DNA of 64,000 nucleotides from Daphnia pulex (lineage: Eukaryota > Arthropoda > Branchiopoda > Diplostraca > Daphniidae): positions 1,431,001-1,495,000 of the forward strand of contig NC_060022.1 in the NCBI RefSeq assembly GCF_021134715.1. The letters run 5' to 3'. Position numbers and translations under genes: made by a program. Each line of letters begins with the position of its first letter. The first letter of the stretch is position 1. Shown piece after piece: positions 11,325 through 23,900 of this stretch. The notes under the pieces are model-generated. The model did no database searches and was not told the DNA's origin. It worked only from the letters and a program-made list of their open reading frames with translations.

Positions 11325-11900
11325 CAATGATGGGACCTCTAAGAAAAAATTCAAACTGCTTTTTTAGTGCCCGAACGAATTCGTTTTCATACAAAAATTG
11401 CACGATAGCGTGAGTGACCATGATAGTGGTTGCAACGGACTTGGTGTAAGCCCGGGCAAAGTAGGCTGTCCAAAGCGCCGATAATAAAAAAAACTTGATA
11501 AATGACAAAAAACCCACATACTGTGTAGCCATAAACAAAGTTTCAACACAATTAGTTATTTTTTTTTTGGGGTGGAGACGGGTGATGTGTACTATAGATA
11601 ACCATGTATTGCAGACATATTGCACTCCTATATATTATGAAACTCAACTTTTCATGGGTTCCAAACAAGGAAATTGGAAAGAACAAACCTTTCCATTAAA
11701 AACAAATTAACCATATTGCACGCGCAGTACTTAATTGCAGTAGTACAGGAATTATTATATTTTATGGTGCCACTGTTATACAATGTTCGGACATAACTGT
11801 AAAAGAGAGCTAACATACATTTTAGTAAGACAAATTTCGTGTGAATAATTTCAAACAGAACTCAAGAGTCGATGCTGAAATACGCTGAACACACTATTGA
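11325..11900. other. intergenic between the two pseudokinase-KEN genes
   Basis: A 113-codon open frame on the minus strand (11284-11625) overlaps the inverted repeat and has no family resemblance or splice support. I treat it as chance. The 3' end of the 11901-13649 gene must lie here. Confidence 0.4.
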
Positions 11901-13649
11901 TTAATGATTTACAAGGTCTTTCAAATTGTTCCAAGTTTCCAAGAGAAGTGTGGGGAAGTTACACATCCAGAACAAGCAGTATTTATCAGGGAAGATATTC
12001 ATTTCGTTGTCCGGTGGTGCTACAAACTTGATTGCCTTTAGTTCTGCAATGGCATCTTGTTTGAAAGTAGATCTGTGCTCATTCCAGTGTGAGCTCTGCA
12101 AAGGAAAAGAACGTGCATGTCAATAGAAATGGATGGGAAAAAATTGAATCAAAATCAGTAGTATCTATTGTTATCACATGTATAGTTGTTATTCTGTTAT
12201 AAAAAAAAGGAAAAATATATTCGAACCTTATTGCGTATCTGATACAGAAGAGTTCTGAAATCCTGAATATGCAAAGCTTTTTTTTTGTTGAATTTCGGAT
12301 CAGCCTCATGCAAATACTCTACGATGTTAGGATAAAATATTTTTAGATCTATAAGAGTAGTTTCCAGAGAATCCAATAGGGCATCTGATGGTACTCCCGA
12401 CTCTTTTAAATAGTTGGAGGATCTTTCTATAAAATTTAGAATTTCTCGAACTTTCCAGAAAAACGGATGCTTTTTCAATGTGAAAGAAGAAGTTGTATAA
12501 TAAACAGTCTCTCCTTTGACAAGTTCACCTAAGATGCAGTTGATCCAGTCTTTGGCTAAAGAATTGATCCAAGAGCGTTGTTTACATGTCATTTCATTTT
12601 CACAAGCAGCGTCAGGATTTTCTAATAAGCCTGCGCAAAAACAAGGCTGTTCCAATCCTCTGACGTCATTTCTCCTACTTTCAATATTTCCTATCAAAGT
12701 AATGTAAGTGTCTTCATTTTTATTTTCGGGCCAGTCAGGATGTTCTTCTTCATCTTGTCTTTTCTCGAAAACTTGAAATAAGTGATAACCAGCTGATTGG
12801 ATGAAATATATCAAGAAGACAAGAGAGGACATATCTCTCTTAATTCGGTATTGCTGTGTGTCGACCTCTTGGTCTTGGTGGTTGGGCGTAAACCGTGTTA
12901 TGCTCCAAAAACTTGAATAGAATTTATCCAAGTTATTGAATGCATTGATTTTGCGAGGTACTACTAGCTTTATTGTTGCTGTTCGGCCATCAAGGAGAGT
13001 TTTCTTGACGAAAATATTTCGAGGGTGAAGTCTTCCATCGTAATATATGTTATTTTGATGCAACCAAGTTATGGAATCGACTAGCTGGATACACAAATCT
13101 TGTAGGAGAGTCCACTGAAAGTCGTTCTGAATCGCTTCCGAACGAATAAATTTATCCAAGTTTTCGTCGTACATTTCAAGACATAATTCCCTATAATACA
13201 TACCAATATGCGAGTCTGTGATTTTTTGTCCGGGTTAAATTAAACCAATAAATTTAAATGCTCCGCCCACGGACCTACCTGTAACACATACTTGGCATCT
13301 GTTCGAAAAAGTATCCGTGGCAGTTGGTTTCGTTCAACAGCATCTCTTCTATAATTTGCTGTTTTTCGTCCTCGCTAAAATTATTCGCGCTCTCCAATTG
13401 ATCAATTTCAGACTGAACCGTTTCCGGCATCGAATAAGCGATCGTCATACGTTGGAATCTGTCATCATGACGGAGATAGGTGTTTAATCCGGTAAAACGG
13501 ATATCCTGCAAGACAATTTTAAAACATTTGTGCGCTTATACAATTTCATGACACCAGAGCAATATCAATAATTTAAAATGGGATAGTTGTGTTCTTACTC
13601 CAGAGACAATTCTCGGTCGCTCTTCGTTCTCGTTATTAAATCTCGACAT
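11901..13649 (-). CDS. pseudokinase with KEN ribonuclease-like domain (IRE1/RNase L-like), 478 aa
   Basis: Four exons join in phase: 13649-13599, 13505-13279, 13190-12227, 12095-11901. The N-terminus MSRFNNENEERPRIVSG has no signal peptide, membrane segment or luminal domain, unlike IRE1. The kinase-like domain keeps the fold landmarks (LCLEMYDENLDKF, ITWLHQNNIYYD, KKHPFFW), but the HRD aspartate is replaced and the DFG position reads LVVP. It should not phosphorylate. The KEN domain reads IRNK-SSHW across the last intron and then NFPTLLLETW. The Arg, Asn and His used for RNA cleavage in IRE1 and RNase L appear kept at their usual spacing. The third donor (aag|gttcga) is weak. A dead kinase with a possibly live RNase is the arrangement of vertebrate RNase L. 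Confidence 0.75.
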
Positions 13650-14467
13650 TCTTCTTCCGAAATGTCGAAATAAATTTTAGTACAAATCAATTCGTTCGTA
13701 CTTTATCGTTAAGCAGTTTGTGGAAAACGGACTGGTGTTAGTCGCAAGCGATCCAATATTAACGTTTGCGGGCTGATTTTTATCACTTGTACGTGCATTT
13801 CAGCTTGCAAGATTAGCGGTTGTTGATAGCGATTGAGGAAGAATGCCATTGGTGTTTGTTACTGTACAGAAACGTTCTTTAACCATAAGATTGTCCCCTT
13901 CATAATGCACAGTGACTTGTGTCAAAAACATATCTCCTTATATGCTCGCCTATTCCGTCCAAGCCATATCTTCTGCCTCTGTCTATGTCAAACTTCCTAA
14001 AAAGCAGATAACACTCCTGCTTGTTGCCTTTGTTAAAAAAAAAATTCTTGATTTCCCGTGAGCACCGTGTTGCCGCTTTTGAATCTATAGACATCACTCC
14101 TATCAATAAATAACGAAAAAAAAAAAATTCAATTCACGCATGGATAAGTGTCATAGCGAAAATTCTTTACGGAGCCATTTATTAGCGGTGTGTTTTACAA
14201 CGGAAAAACTTCACAGTTCGATTTTCGAGGTTCTTTATGACCTTCCGCTTTCTGTGTTTAAGATATTAATTGAACTCATTTATGTTATGTAACCTCGGCA
14301 GCGATGATTGCCAGTCATTAACAGACAATTGAAACAGTCGTTGTTCATTTTCTCGGTGTTTTTTTTTAAAGAACGATCTGGAGATTTAACTAATTCAATA
14401 CCAAAGTTTTTTATTGGTTGTTGGGAGAAATTATTAAATGTAGTTTTTGAATTATTCGTTGTCAGTT
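13650..14467. other. intergenic: promoter of the KEN gene and 3' flank of the GST
   Basis: A minus-strand open frame (13900-14106) of 68 codons has no recognisable motif. No other gene is seen. Confidence 0.4.
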
Positions 14468-15409
14468 TCAAAGAGTGGTCTTGGGGCGAGTCTCGACATA
14501 TTTCTTGATCTGTGGAATATTGGCAACGTGCTCAACCAATTTCTTTAGATGGGGAGAATTGTCGATGACGGAATCGCCGAAACGCTCAGTCATCGGAGAG
14601 AAGAACGAGTAGTAAGCCAGGTCCGCCCACGTGATCTGTAGAAACAGATAGCGATGAATCACACACCATCCGTCATTATGTATATGAATACACCACAGGC
14701 TACTGGTGAATATCAAAGTTAAGTTTAAAATACTAACCGATTTGCCGACCAAGAAACCGGTGCCGTTCTTTATCAGTTGTTGTTCCAGTTTTTCCAAGTG
14801 TGGGTTCACCGTCTCTTTGAGAAACTAATTGATTTAGAAAGAGAATTTATTATGTTAGAATAGGAAATACACTCTTATAGAATGTCATGTTATCAAACCT
14901 TTTGCAATATTTCCTTTTGTTTCTCTTTGTCCGTTTCATAGATGATTGGTCGGGTTCCTGTCAAAATTGTATGCTGTTAGTTAGCACGCTACCGACATTG
15001 AGAAGATTTAACTGTAATTCCAATTAACTCTGCTTACCTGAAATCAAATCATAGATGCAATCGACGTACATATCAGCCTGGCTTTGTTCCCACTCATTTT
15101 GGCCTGCAAGTCCGTGTTGCCGTGCAAGGTATCTGGCAATAGCGTTCGACTGAGCCAACGGCTTGCCGTCCACTTCCAAAACAGGAACTTGACCGAAGGG
15201 TGTGCCTGGTGTATGACGAACACTCGGATGAACAGCAAATTCATGTTTATGTGATTTGTTAACATTTTTTTCTTACCGGCTTTGTATTTGGGCCATTCTT
15301 CGCGCTCAAAACGGAAATCTTCGAAAGCGACTTCCTGGTGATGGAGGACCAATCGAGCAAGCTCACCACGCCCACGCAGATTGAAGTAAATTAACTTGTA
15401 GTGAACCAT
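14468..15409 (-). CDS. sigma-class glutathione S-transferase (204 aa)
   Basis: Five exons join in phase: 15409-15277, 15205-15038, 14957-14899, 14824-14738, 14635-14468. The 204-residue length is normal for the class. The thioredoxin-like N-domain starts MVHYKLIYFNLRGRGE with the catalytic Tyr8, then has the glutathione-binding FGQVPVLEVDGKPLAQSNAI (cis-Pro and the Gln-Ser pair) and YLARQ. The all-helical C-domain ends with ITWADLAYYSFF and PQIKKYVETRP, both standard sigma-GST signatures. Sigma GSTs conjugate glutathione to lipid peroxidation products, and some isomerise prostaglandin H2. The protein is cytosolic. No lesion is visible, so it should be functional. Confidence 0.95.
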
Positions 15410-15732
15410 TTTCTTATGAATAAATTGTTAAGGTCTAACCGAAGTAGAACAACTGTACTGTTCAGAAACGAGAGTTGACTGGACCCCCACTAGGTTTATA
15501 TGTAACGTATTTTTACCGACTTTTTTTGTTGGTGTACAATGACTTGCATCTTACCCTATTTTTATCTATGTAAAGATGACTTATCACTCAAACGGTATAT
15601 GTGACTTTAGACTTTACCTTGCGTGTCTGTAGATGAAATCGGATTTATTTTCTTTTAAAGTACACACTCATTCGAAAGATCTGGAAAGCGACAAAAATAA
15701 AAAATAATAATTTGTCAGATTGGTATGCATTT

Positions 15733-16149
15733 TTATTTGCCAGATACGTACAATGCCATAACAGCAATTAACCATATACCTGCAAGAAAGAAGAACAACG
15801 ACAAGAAAGTCACGATCGCCCAGTGGTCTCCATAAAATTCATTTGCAATTTCTTCAGGTCTTTCGTCATCGGTTGTATTAGTCCCATTGCGTTCTTCCGG
15901 CGGAGCAAGAAGCCCAACCCAGAAATCAGGCGGAAGTGGAGGAGGATTCCTTGTTGGAGGCGTGTCTATCCAATCAGTAAGTATACCCCATTTTTTCTTG
16001 TACCAAGGTTTGCAGGACTCTGCTCGGTTCACTTCTTCTTGTACTTTGATCAACAAGTTCTGAATTTGGTCTTGTACCACAGTCTGCTGGACATTGACTG
16101 GCGGGGCCACCTCTTTCTTGAATTCTTTTTGTGACGTTTCGTTGTCCAT
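15733..16149 (-). CDS. single-pass membrane protein, unknown family (138 aa)
   Basis: One uninterrupted frame. The start chosen is the internal ATG at 16149 (MDNETSQKEFKKE); an upstream in-frame ATG at 16272 would give 179 aa. Residues about 108-134 form one strong hydrophobic segment (WAIVTFLSLFFFLAGIWLI) followed by a very short tail (VSGK). The region before it is hydrophilic, with a proline run (PPTRNPPPLPPDFW) and possible N-glycosylation sites (NGT, NTT). It is therefore probably a tail-anchored or type II protein. I do not recognise the family. Confidence 0.6.
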   Translation of the reverse strand: MDNETSQKEFKKEVAPPVNVQQTVVQDQIQNLLIKVQEEVNRAESCKPWYKKKWGILTDWIDTPPTRNPPPLPPDFWVGLLAPPEERNGTNTTDDERPEEIANEFYGDHWAIVTFLSLFFFLAGIWLIAVMALYVSGK

Positions 16150-16641
16150 GGTGAATAATTCAATCCTGTCAGGGGGTTTAACGAGGGAAGATGTGGTCTG
16201 AAAAGGGCCAAATAGGTTTGAGTTCTTATAACTTTGTGTCTCCTCAAATAACTCTGCAAAGACCCTATACACCCTTTATCTTCCATTTTCAATTTCATTT
16301 CCAAGTGTAATGCTGTAAACTTGAGGAAAATAGTAACCTTTGAATAATTTCAAATATTGTTCAACATGTTATAAAAGTAATTTTAAAAAATTATAATTAT
16401 AAAGTAATAAATGACGTCTCCTAATGTCATGGCAACGGACATCACGATAACTGGAAACCTACAACCCTCAACAAATAAATCTGAAGCCGAAATTGTTTGT
16501 TGCCTACTGGGTTTCTTCTCGCTGAGGCAAAATCGAGTGTATTAAAAAAATAAACATGTCGGTTAAAAAAATAATCAGTGACAAACTGTCACTTATTAAA
16601 ACAATAATTAAAAAAACAAAAAGTTAAAACATGGAAAAAAT

Positions 16642-17213
16642 TCAACTTGGTTTCTGTGCAGGTGTAGGTTTTTCCAGTTGATCCAATTTTCTGTGCCGCC
16701 TCATGGAGGAGAGGATGCCATCAAGACTTGTGGTTTTCTTTTTGGCACTGCCTCTTGGCTGTTTGTTGACACCCATTCCAGGACCAACTCGGGCTGGACC
16801 AGGCATGGTTGTAGCACTGGGTTCATCCCAAAAGTCAAAATCAGACTTTTCTTCAGTTCTGCAGAATCAAGTTTATTATTTCCATTCAAAAAGAATAAAT
16901 GCTATCAAAACTATGATTTGTACTTTAGCTCTTCGTTTTCTGCATCCCCTTCAATTTCGCCAGATGAGACCTCCTTTCTTCCAGGACATACCCAGTCAAG
17001 ATTCATAAGGCTACAGTCTTTTTCACTGCTGTAACTTTCGAAAAGTTGAACAACGACAGACGGGGATGGAATCCATTGCTGACACTAAGAGAATGCAGAT
17101 TCATGAAGTGGTAACATCAGGTTGCTGAAAAATTTCCTATCACTTACCGTTGACGAATAAGTAAGCCCGTAATTTTCATCATCGGAACAATCTACTTTCC
17201 AGTCTGAATCCAT
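16642..17213 (-). CDS. PAGR1: PAXIP1-associated glutamate-rich protein 1 (PA1) homologue, 147 aa
   Basis: Three exons join in phase: 17213-17148, 17084-16924, 16858-16642. The short conserved blocks of PAGR1 occur in order: DWKVDCSDDE near the N-terminus (human DWCVPCSDEE), QQWIPSP with a following helix (VVVQLFESY), an acidic stretch, SDFDFWDEP (human EFDFDDEP), and a C-terminal SLDGILSSMRRHRKLDQL (human LDKVLSDMKRHKKLEEQ). PAGR1 is a nuclear subunit of the KMT2C/KMT2D H3K4 methyltransferase complexes and binds PTIP. The protein is shorter than the human one because the long acidic N-terminal extension is missing. It is divergently arranged with paxillin, about 690 bp between start codons, so the two may share a promoter region. 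Confidence 0.88.
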
Positions 17214-17902
17214 TTCTCGTGGCCAAAACAAAACAGAAATTACAAAAACAAAATTCGAGGCGGTTAAAAAAATTGTTGTCAACAAATCCCTCTCTAGCGG
17301 CCGATTTGTAAACCATGTCTTCTTCCATCTGTTGAGCTTATTCGTAATCTCTCTGGCTTGTTTTGTTTGTTTAGAAATAATTTAAGCAATTTTTACGCCT
17401 ACAATTGTTTCTTAAAATTAAAAATTTTGACTAATTAATTTTCTGAAAAATTTTAAATCAATATTGAATCAAAATAAAAAAATTGAAGTGAAATCCTTTC
17501 ATTGAAAAAAGAGTGGGAAAATTGTTGGGTGTTGTCACAGCAGACGTCGTCGAACGTCAAAAGATTCTGACGATTATAAATGATAAATGCCATTTTATCA
17601 GGTGTTTGTTCTAGTTTAATCGCAGTGAATCAAGCGTATTAAACGTTTTATCTTTGTGATTTGTAAAAGGAGGGGCAAGAAACGTGGTGGCGTTACGAGT
17701 GTGTCGATCACGACTGCTGTGTGTGTCTTTGGGTCTCTCGGCCAACGCAGTCAACCCGGTGTTTATAAATAGAAGTGAACCCTTTTCTTTTTGTGTTTTC
17801 CCCCCTTCTTTTAAATCTGTTTATACTTCGAGGAAACGTCAACGCTCAAGAAAGAAGAAGAAGTGGAAAAATAATCAAAGCAAGGGACCTGGATCTATTC
17901 CA
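17214..17902. promoter_or_regulatory. shared divergent promoter region of PAGR1 and paxillin
   Basis: A 689-bp interval lies between the minus-strand PAGR1 start and the paxillin start codon. It lacks a convincing TATA box on either side, as expected for broadly expressed genes. Part is the 5' leader of paxillin; an open frame reads into the paxillin start from 17684 but has leader-like composition. Confidence 0.45.
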
Positions 17903-20900
17903 ATGGAAGTCCCGGCTATGGATGACTTGGGTAAGGCAGACGATATAGATTGAGGTTTATTTTTTTGTCTTTTTTCAAAAACAGAAGCAAGAGGCTTTAA
18001 ACAAATTCTTTTACGCAGGCACTGCTTTTGTTATTGTTTGTCCCGAGCAGCCTGAGGGGAGTTCAGGAGTGGGAGACTAGAGAGAGAGAGTTGCACACAG
18101 TTGGGAGTTTTTTTTTCCTGCTGGAGGGAGTTGTTGAGTGGGAGGGAAAAAGAAGCAAGAGAGAATGAACTGGAGAGAGAGAGATGAAACTTCTTGTAGG
18201 ATGGCAGTGAGAGCTGAAACAGCTCAGCTGACAGATGGGCTTGAACGCTCACTCTTGATTCTTGAAGGTGCCACAAAGGAAGAAGGCAGAAAGTGGTTTT
18301 GTTGCTTTGCTGTGTTTTGTTTCACACTGGTGATTGGATTGGCGGTTTACCTGGACCACACCTTTCCCCACGCGAGCATCCGTCTGCGATCCGATGGATC
18401 GAAGCGTCTACGGCGAGGGCGATACGTCGCCTTACGGTGTCAACTACAACCCCTTCCGCTTGACCAAGAAGGACACTCCAGCTCCTGGATGTAAGTTCCT
18501 TCTTCCTTGTCTATAGAAAATTCCACGGTCAAGTTTGGGAGGAGGACAGGACAGCTGGGCTGGCTGGCTGGGGGGATTCTTTTGGCTCTTTTGCCAATTT
18601 TTCTTGGGCCCACCTGGGTCGGCACGTGTCTGTTTCCTTCACTTTACTTCATGACGCATCCAGCAGCCATGAAGACCCCCTGCCCAATCCATCTTTTACA
18701 GCACACTCATAGACAAACACGTGATTGAGTGACGTCACAGTTAACGGCATACAGTTGTTGTTGTTGCGCCTATATTACTCCGCGTGCGGAATCGTCGAGG
18801 GTGCGGTCCTTTGCCGTTCATTCACCAACCGAATTAATGAAGACACAACAACCCAAAAACCCCTCCCAAATATGAAACCAAAGAATTTGTTTTTTTTTCT
18901 CTTCTTCCTCCACCAAAAAATGTTGCGTGAAGAAGAAGAAGAAAAAAAGTTGGTCTGGTGACGTCAGTGAGTTGGTTGACCGTATTGGGTGTCGGATCGG
19001 GCCGAGCCTTTTAAGGTAAGGTTCGCTGTTCCCACTGGCGGGATTTGAGGAGGCAACCCAAAAACTCACGCTGGGGAAAGTGGGTGGCCTGTGTGTATGC
19101 TCCACACACTCTATAGGGGTGTGTGCATGCCTGTTGTATAGAGAGAGGAGAAGCTGTGTGTGTGGGAAGCCAGAAAGATGCAAGGACGTCGAGACGGTGT
19201 GGTAACCCTTCGTTTGACTATAGTCTCAGTCCTTTCCTTTTATTTTGATTTTTTAAAAATGTAGAAAGTTGTCTCGGCTTTTGGTTGCAACCCTCTCAGT
19301 TTTCATTCGGATGTCGAATGTGTTGAACGGTTGGTGCAGCTGCACTAAAGGGACGACGAAAGGTCGCTCATCTGTCGGCATGGAAACGCTCATCCAATTG
19401 CACGCAAACACAACAGGTTTCATTTTGGCTCGTCGTTTTTTAATTATTTTTTACCCTCCCATCTGAATTACTCGTGTGGGATCCTCTTTCTCGCTGGGTG
19501 GTGGTGGATTGCCTTCCATCGCCGGAACGACTTAAGACGACGTCTAAAAATTGACACACGAGTTGTGCGCCCTCATTTGGGTGGTGATTACGTCGTACTA
19601 CACACGCAAGGCGAATCTTGACGAATGGCCCCGGATGTCGTTTTTTTCTTTTTGGGGGTGAAATTCTTCTCGTTGGCGAAACCTTTATTTTTATTTTGGA
19701 AATGAGTCAACAGTCATGGCCACACACACACATCCTGATCCGGTGACGTGAGAGACAACTGATCGCCTGTGCAGCCGCACGTCTATCTTCTTTTCCTTTT
19801 TCTTATTCAGCTCGTTGTATGTGTAGACTGGTGTCGTGTGTGTGTGTGTTTGTTGGGCAACGTATATAACAACAACAAGTTCACAATTTATAAAAATGAA
19901 AAAAGAGGGTTGAAAAGAAGAGAGTAAAAAACCCAAAAAGAATATTTGGATGAACGCCCATTTTTGGGTGGAGCGCACCACTACACAACACTATACACTT
20001 TGGTCTCTGTTTTATTTTCTGTTTTTTTGTCTTTTCCATGTGGGCCCAGTTATTTCTAACCTGGACTCCACCAATAACAACCGACACAAGAAGCCCATCT
20101 CTCTCACACAGAGACGGGGCACCCTTTTTGGCTCGGCTTAGAGCTCTGCGATTCGATCGCACTTTAGGCTTTTGTATAAGAGTCTGCGTTCGGGTTCGTC
20201 TGGCGCTCAGTGCGCCACGTCTCTTTACCGTCTCGAGAAAACTCTTCACTTTTCTCTCGGCATTTTATTGTGTGACCGTCTGTCTGTGTGTCCTTTTGGA
20301 TTCTTGTTAAACCCCTCGGTTGTGTGAGGTGTTATGAGAAAGAAGTCCGTTCAAAAGGCCCCTACGTGTTGTTGTGTGTGATTAACGATGACCCTGATGG
20401 CCCGTCGAGCTAGCGATCTACGACCGGCAACGGCCCAAAACCCACCGTTGAAAGACTCGTCGGCCCAGTGCTACACACTCGACTGGGAGCGATCTCTGTG
20501 TAAATCAAAGCTTGAAACATCCATTCGCCTTCCTGCTATTTGCCCGTTTTATTTTTTCCTTTCGGTGTTGGTTTTTTAATGGATCATAGTGGAACGGAAC
20601 GGAATTGAGGAGCCGATGGATATGGCCAGGGACCATTCGAAATCGGTTGGCATCTGTTGCCCTTTTTTTTTAAAGAAACTGTTAGCCCAAAGGGAAACAT
20701 TTTCCAACGCTCCTCGTTTCCTTCTTTGATGGCTCTTTTTTTAAGAAACAAATTTAAATCAGGCGGATGAAAGCGGAACGTGGAATCCGTGAAGATGGAT
20801 ATGGGGAACGTGATATTCTCTTGTTTTATTTGGCGGAGGGAAGAAGAATTCTTTGGTTGTTATTGTTGTTGGGTAGTGCCGGCCGTGATACTCTCACAGA

Positions 20901-23900
20901 AATAAAAAAGAAGAACGGATGGCGTCATTGGAATAAAAAAAAACCTGATGCAGCCGAAAAACATTTCCTAATTTTGAATGATGGCAGAAAGTTGGGGCGT
21001 ATCCCCGGCCAGGATCGTATTTTTCCCATTTGTGTTTTTTGTTTCTATCCCTGGCTGACTTTTATTTCGTTCTCTGAGGGGATCACGGACACGCCCTTGT
21101 TTGATCCATCATCATCACCTTATTAGATTTGTAATGATACACTCTGATATTTGAACCTGCTACCCCTCCAGAGCTGTTGTTGTTGTATTAGGGCGTGTGA
21201 TAATATTTTCGTTTGACCGAATTTCTAACTCGCACTTTTTGAATGTTGTGTGCAGATGCCTTGTTGGCCGACTTGCAGACGACGCTGCACGCCAACGGCG
21301 CCAATTTGAACGACGGCGAGGAAACTTGGGCCAACGAGAGCCAAGCCCAGCACGTGACGTCGCAGAGTTACCAGTACCAGCACGGCGACATTGATCACCA
21401 GGTAAAGACTTTCGTCTTGTTGTTGTGGTTGTTGGTGGGGGTTAAAAAACATGTTTGTGACCAAATAACCCTGGAAGTCTTGGGGAATAGAGTAGAAGAC
21501 AAACCCAAAGATGGAGGAGGCGACAAGATGAAGTTATTGAGGGACTGGCTTCGAGTTTTGTGACCATATTTGGTCGGCCTCCACTTCTTTGGGGTTTTTT
21601 TTTCGTGTATCTCTGCTCTGGCGTCCATTGACGCGAGCGTGTGAATGTCTACGGCATCTTCTTCTCGATGATTATAAATGGGTAGAATCCGTGTTGCGTA
21701 GCCTCGACCCGATTCCTCATCCATCATCTCACTCTCTCTCGTTCGTTCCTACATCCCCTACACACATTTCCAGCTACCCCCCCCCCCCACTCTCCTCTGT
21801 GTGTGTCTAATGGCTAGAAAATCCGATCGTCTTTTAAAAGCCAAGATCTCTTAGACGTTTATGTGGCGAAGAAGGACAATCTCGAAAGGAAATTTGTTTG
21901 AGGATTTCAACCGAGAGAGAGAGAGTCTGTGTCGTGGACAGGGGGTTGAAAGACACGTTACTAGAATATAAAACTTCAAAAGTCAATAAGCTAATAATAG
22001 GATTGATGATGGCGGGCGGAAGTTTTTTGGCGTCGCTCGCCAAGTTTTTTTTTTTTTCCTTTTTTAATTCCTTCATTCTTTTCTGATTTATTTGTAAATT
22101 TCCTACCAGCTCTGAGTCTGAGTAGATATATCAAGCCAAAAGAAAAGGGAAATTATGTAAATAGCTTCAGGTTGTTTATCCATCCGTCACCGATATGATG
22201 GATCATTTTGAACTTCCACTTTTTGTTTTTTTTTCAAATCTTTCTGTTTGGATGCGGGGGTATTTAATTCGTTAAAAACGCGGACTATCGAGTTGAAAAA
22301 TGGCTGGGGCTCGGCTGTTGCAAAGGCGAATCGACCCGCCTATTCTGGGAGATGACTCAACGAGCGTGATCGTGTATGTGTCTGTTTGCCCTGACTGTTG
22401 CTATATACCGCCCGTTATGTACAAATCAAATTATTCCCCGCAGTTAGTGGTTCGTCTTATTCTCCTCCTACCCTGTTTCGTGTCCATAAAAACGACCTTG
22501 CCTGCTTTACAGGTGTTTTGGGCTAGGGGAGATGGACAGAAAAAGAGAGAGGGACATTCCGGCGACATTTCGGTTGAGTATAAGCCTATAGCCAGTTTAG
22601 TGCGGTAGCCTATTATTATGCGCCAAAAAGTTAGAGGAGACCCAAAGTCCTCCACTTTCAACGTGCTTTATAAGGCTCGTTTGGCAGCTTGGCAGCTGTC
22701 GGTTTGTTGATCCTGGTCGAAACTCGAAAACCTCGTTAGCTTTTTTCTCGCTGTCATCTCCGTCGTCCAATAAGTTGAGCCCAGCTCTGAGTGCGGGATT
22801 TAAAACGGGCCGCTTCGTTCTCTCCACGTCCGAGAGAATTGAATTGGTGTCGTCAAGACTAAAAAACTAAAAACGGGTTTTAATTTTTTCTTCTCTCTTT
22901 CCCTTTCACGACACATATTATTATTTCTCGCCATCAGACAGTTTGTGAAAAATAATGTGCAGTTAAAAAATAACAACAAAAACTTGTATCGATTTAGAGC
23001 GCGTCCGGCTCTTGGCTGTTTTATAGCCAATTCTAGGAAAGAGTTCATTGGATCTTGTTGTACATTGCGAGATTTTTTGTTTTTCAAAAAATGTTTGAAA
23101 CAAAAATTTAAAAGACGACAGACGCTGAAGTTTCTCGTTTGATTTATTTCGTTTGTTTTGTTTTTTAGTTGTGTTAATAATCCGTTTTCCGATGCTTGGC
23201 ATGATCCGAAACCCGTTGACCTCAATAAGACGTGAATTCCTGAGCTGTCGTCTGATAGAGTTTCATTCCAGGCAGACTCGCTGCTGATAACCTCTTTTTG
23301 AAAAGACTCACCAAAAAGAGACGGAGATAAAAATGCAAGGGGATTGTAAATAGTTTGAAAGATCCTGCATATGCGTGTGTGTGTGTAAACATAGTTTGAG
23401 AAATCCAGTCACGGGACTACATCACTCTCTTATTTGTCTTCCTTTGAGACTACTCTTTTTCACGGCCTAAATAAATGTGAATCTCGGTCGAATGTTCTTG
23501 ACGTTGGAGTCGCCTTACACGGGCACACGGCCATGGGATCTATGCAAATGGCGGTACCATTTTGGACGTCCGTCGCAAGAGAAACAATTTCTTTTCTTTT
23601 TTAGATGAAATCGATCGACATTTTTCAAATGAAATCGTGTTGATAGCCTTGACCTAATTGGATCATTTTTCCATCATCAGGTGACGTATGCCAATCACGC
23701 CGAGGTGTTGGCCAGCAACAATCAAAACGCGGCGGCGGCGCCGCAGCGCAACATGCGCGAGTTGGACTCGTTGCTGGACGATTTGAACCGTTCGCGCCTG
23801 TCGGCCGGCCCTTCCACCGGCTCGGTGGGACACAACAGCAGCGGCGGCAACAGCAACGAGGGTCGCCCGTCTGTCGATGCCCTACTCAACGAGCTCTCCA

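Noticed and set aside
11284-11625. 113-codon minus-strand ORF between the two KEN genes, considered as the missing N-lobe exon
   Set aside because: It lacks any kinase N-lobe feature (no glycine loop, no VAIK-like strand) and overlaps an inverted repeat.
16701-16889. EF-hand-like start (MNGNNKLDSAELKKSL) on the minus strand
   Set aside because: The frame runs from the PAGR1 intron into the wrong frame of its last exon. The in-phase splice gives a clear PAGR1 reading instead.
18818-19183. 121-codon open frame on the minus strand in paxillin intron 1
   Set aside because: Composition follows simple repeats and poly-pyrimidine tracts, with no motif or splice support. It is treated as chance.
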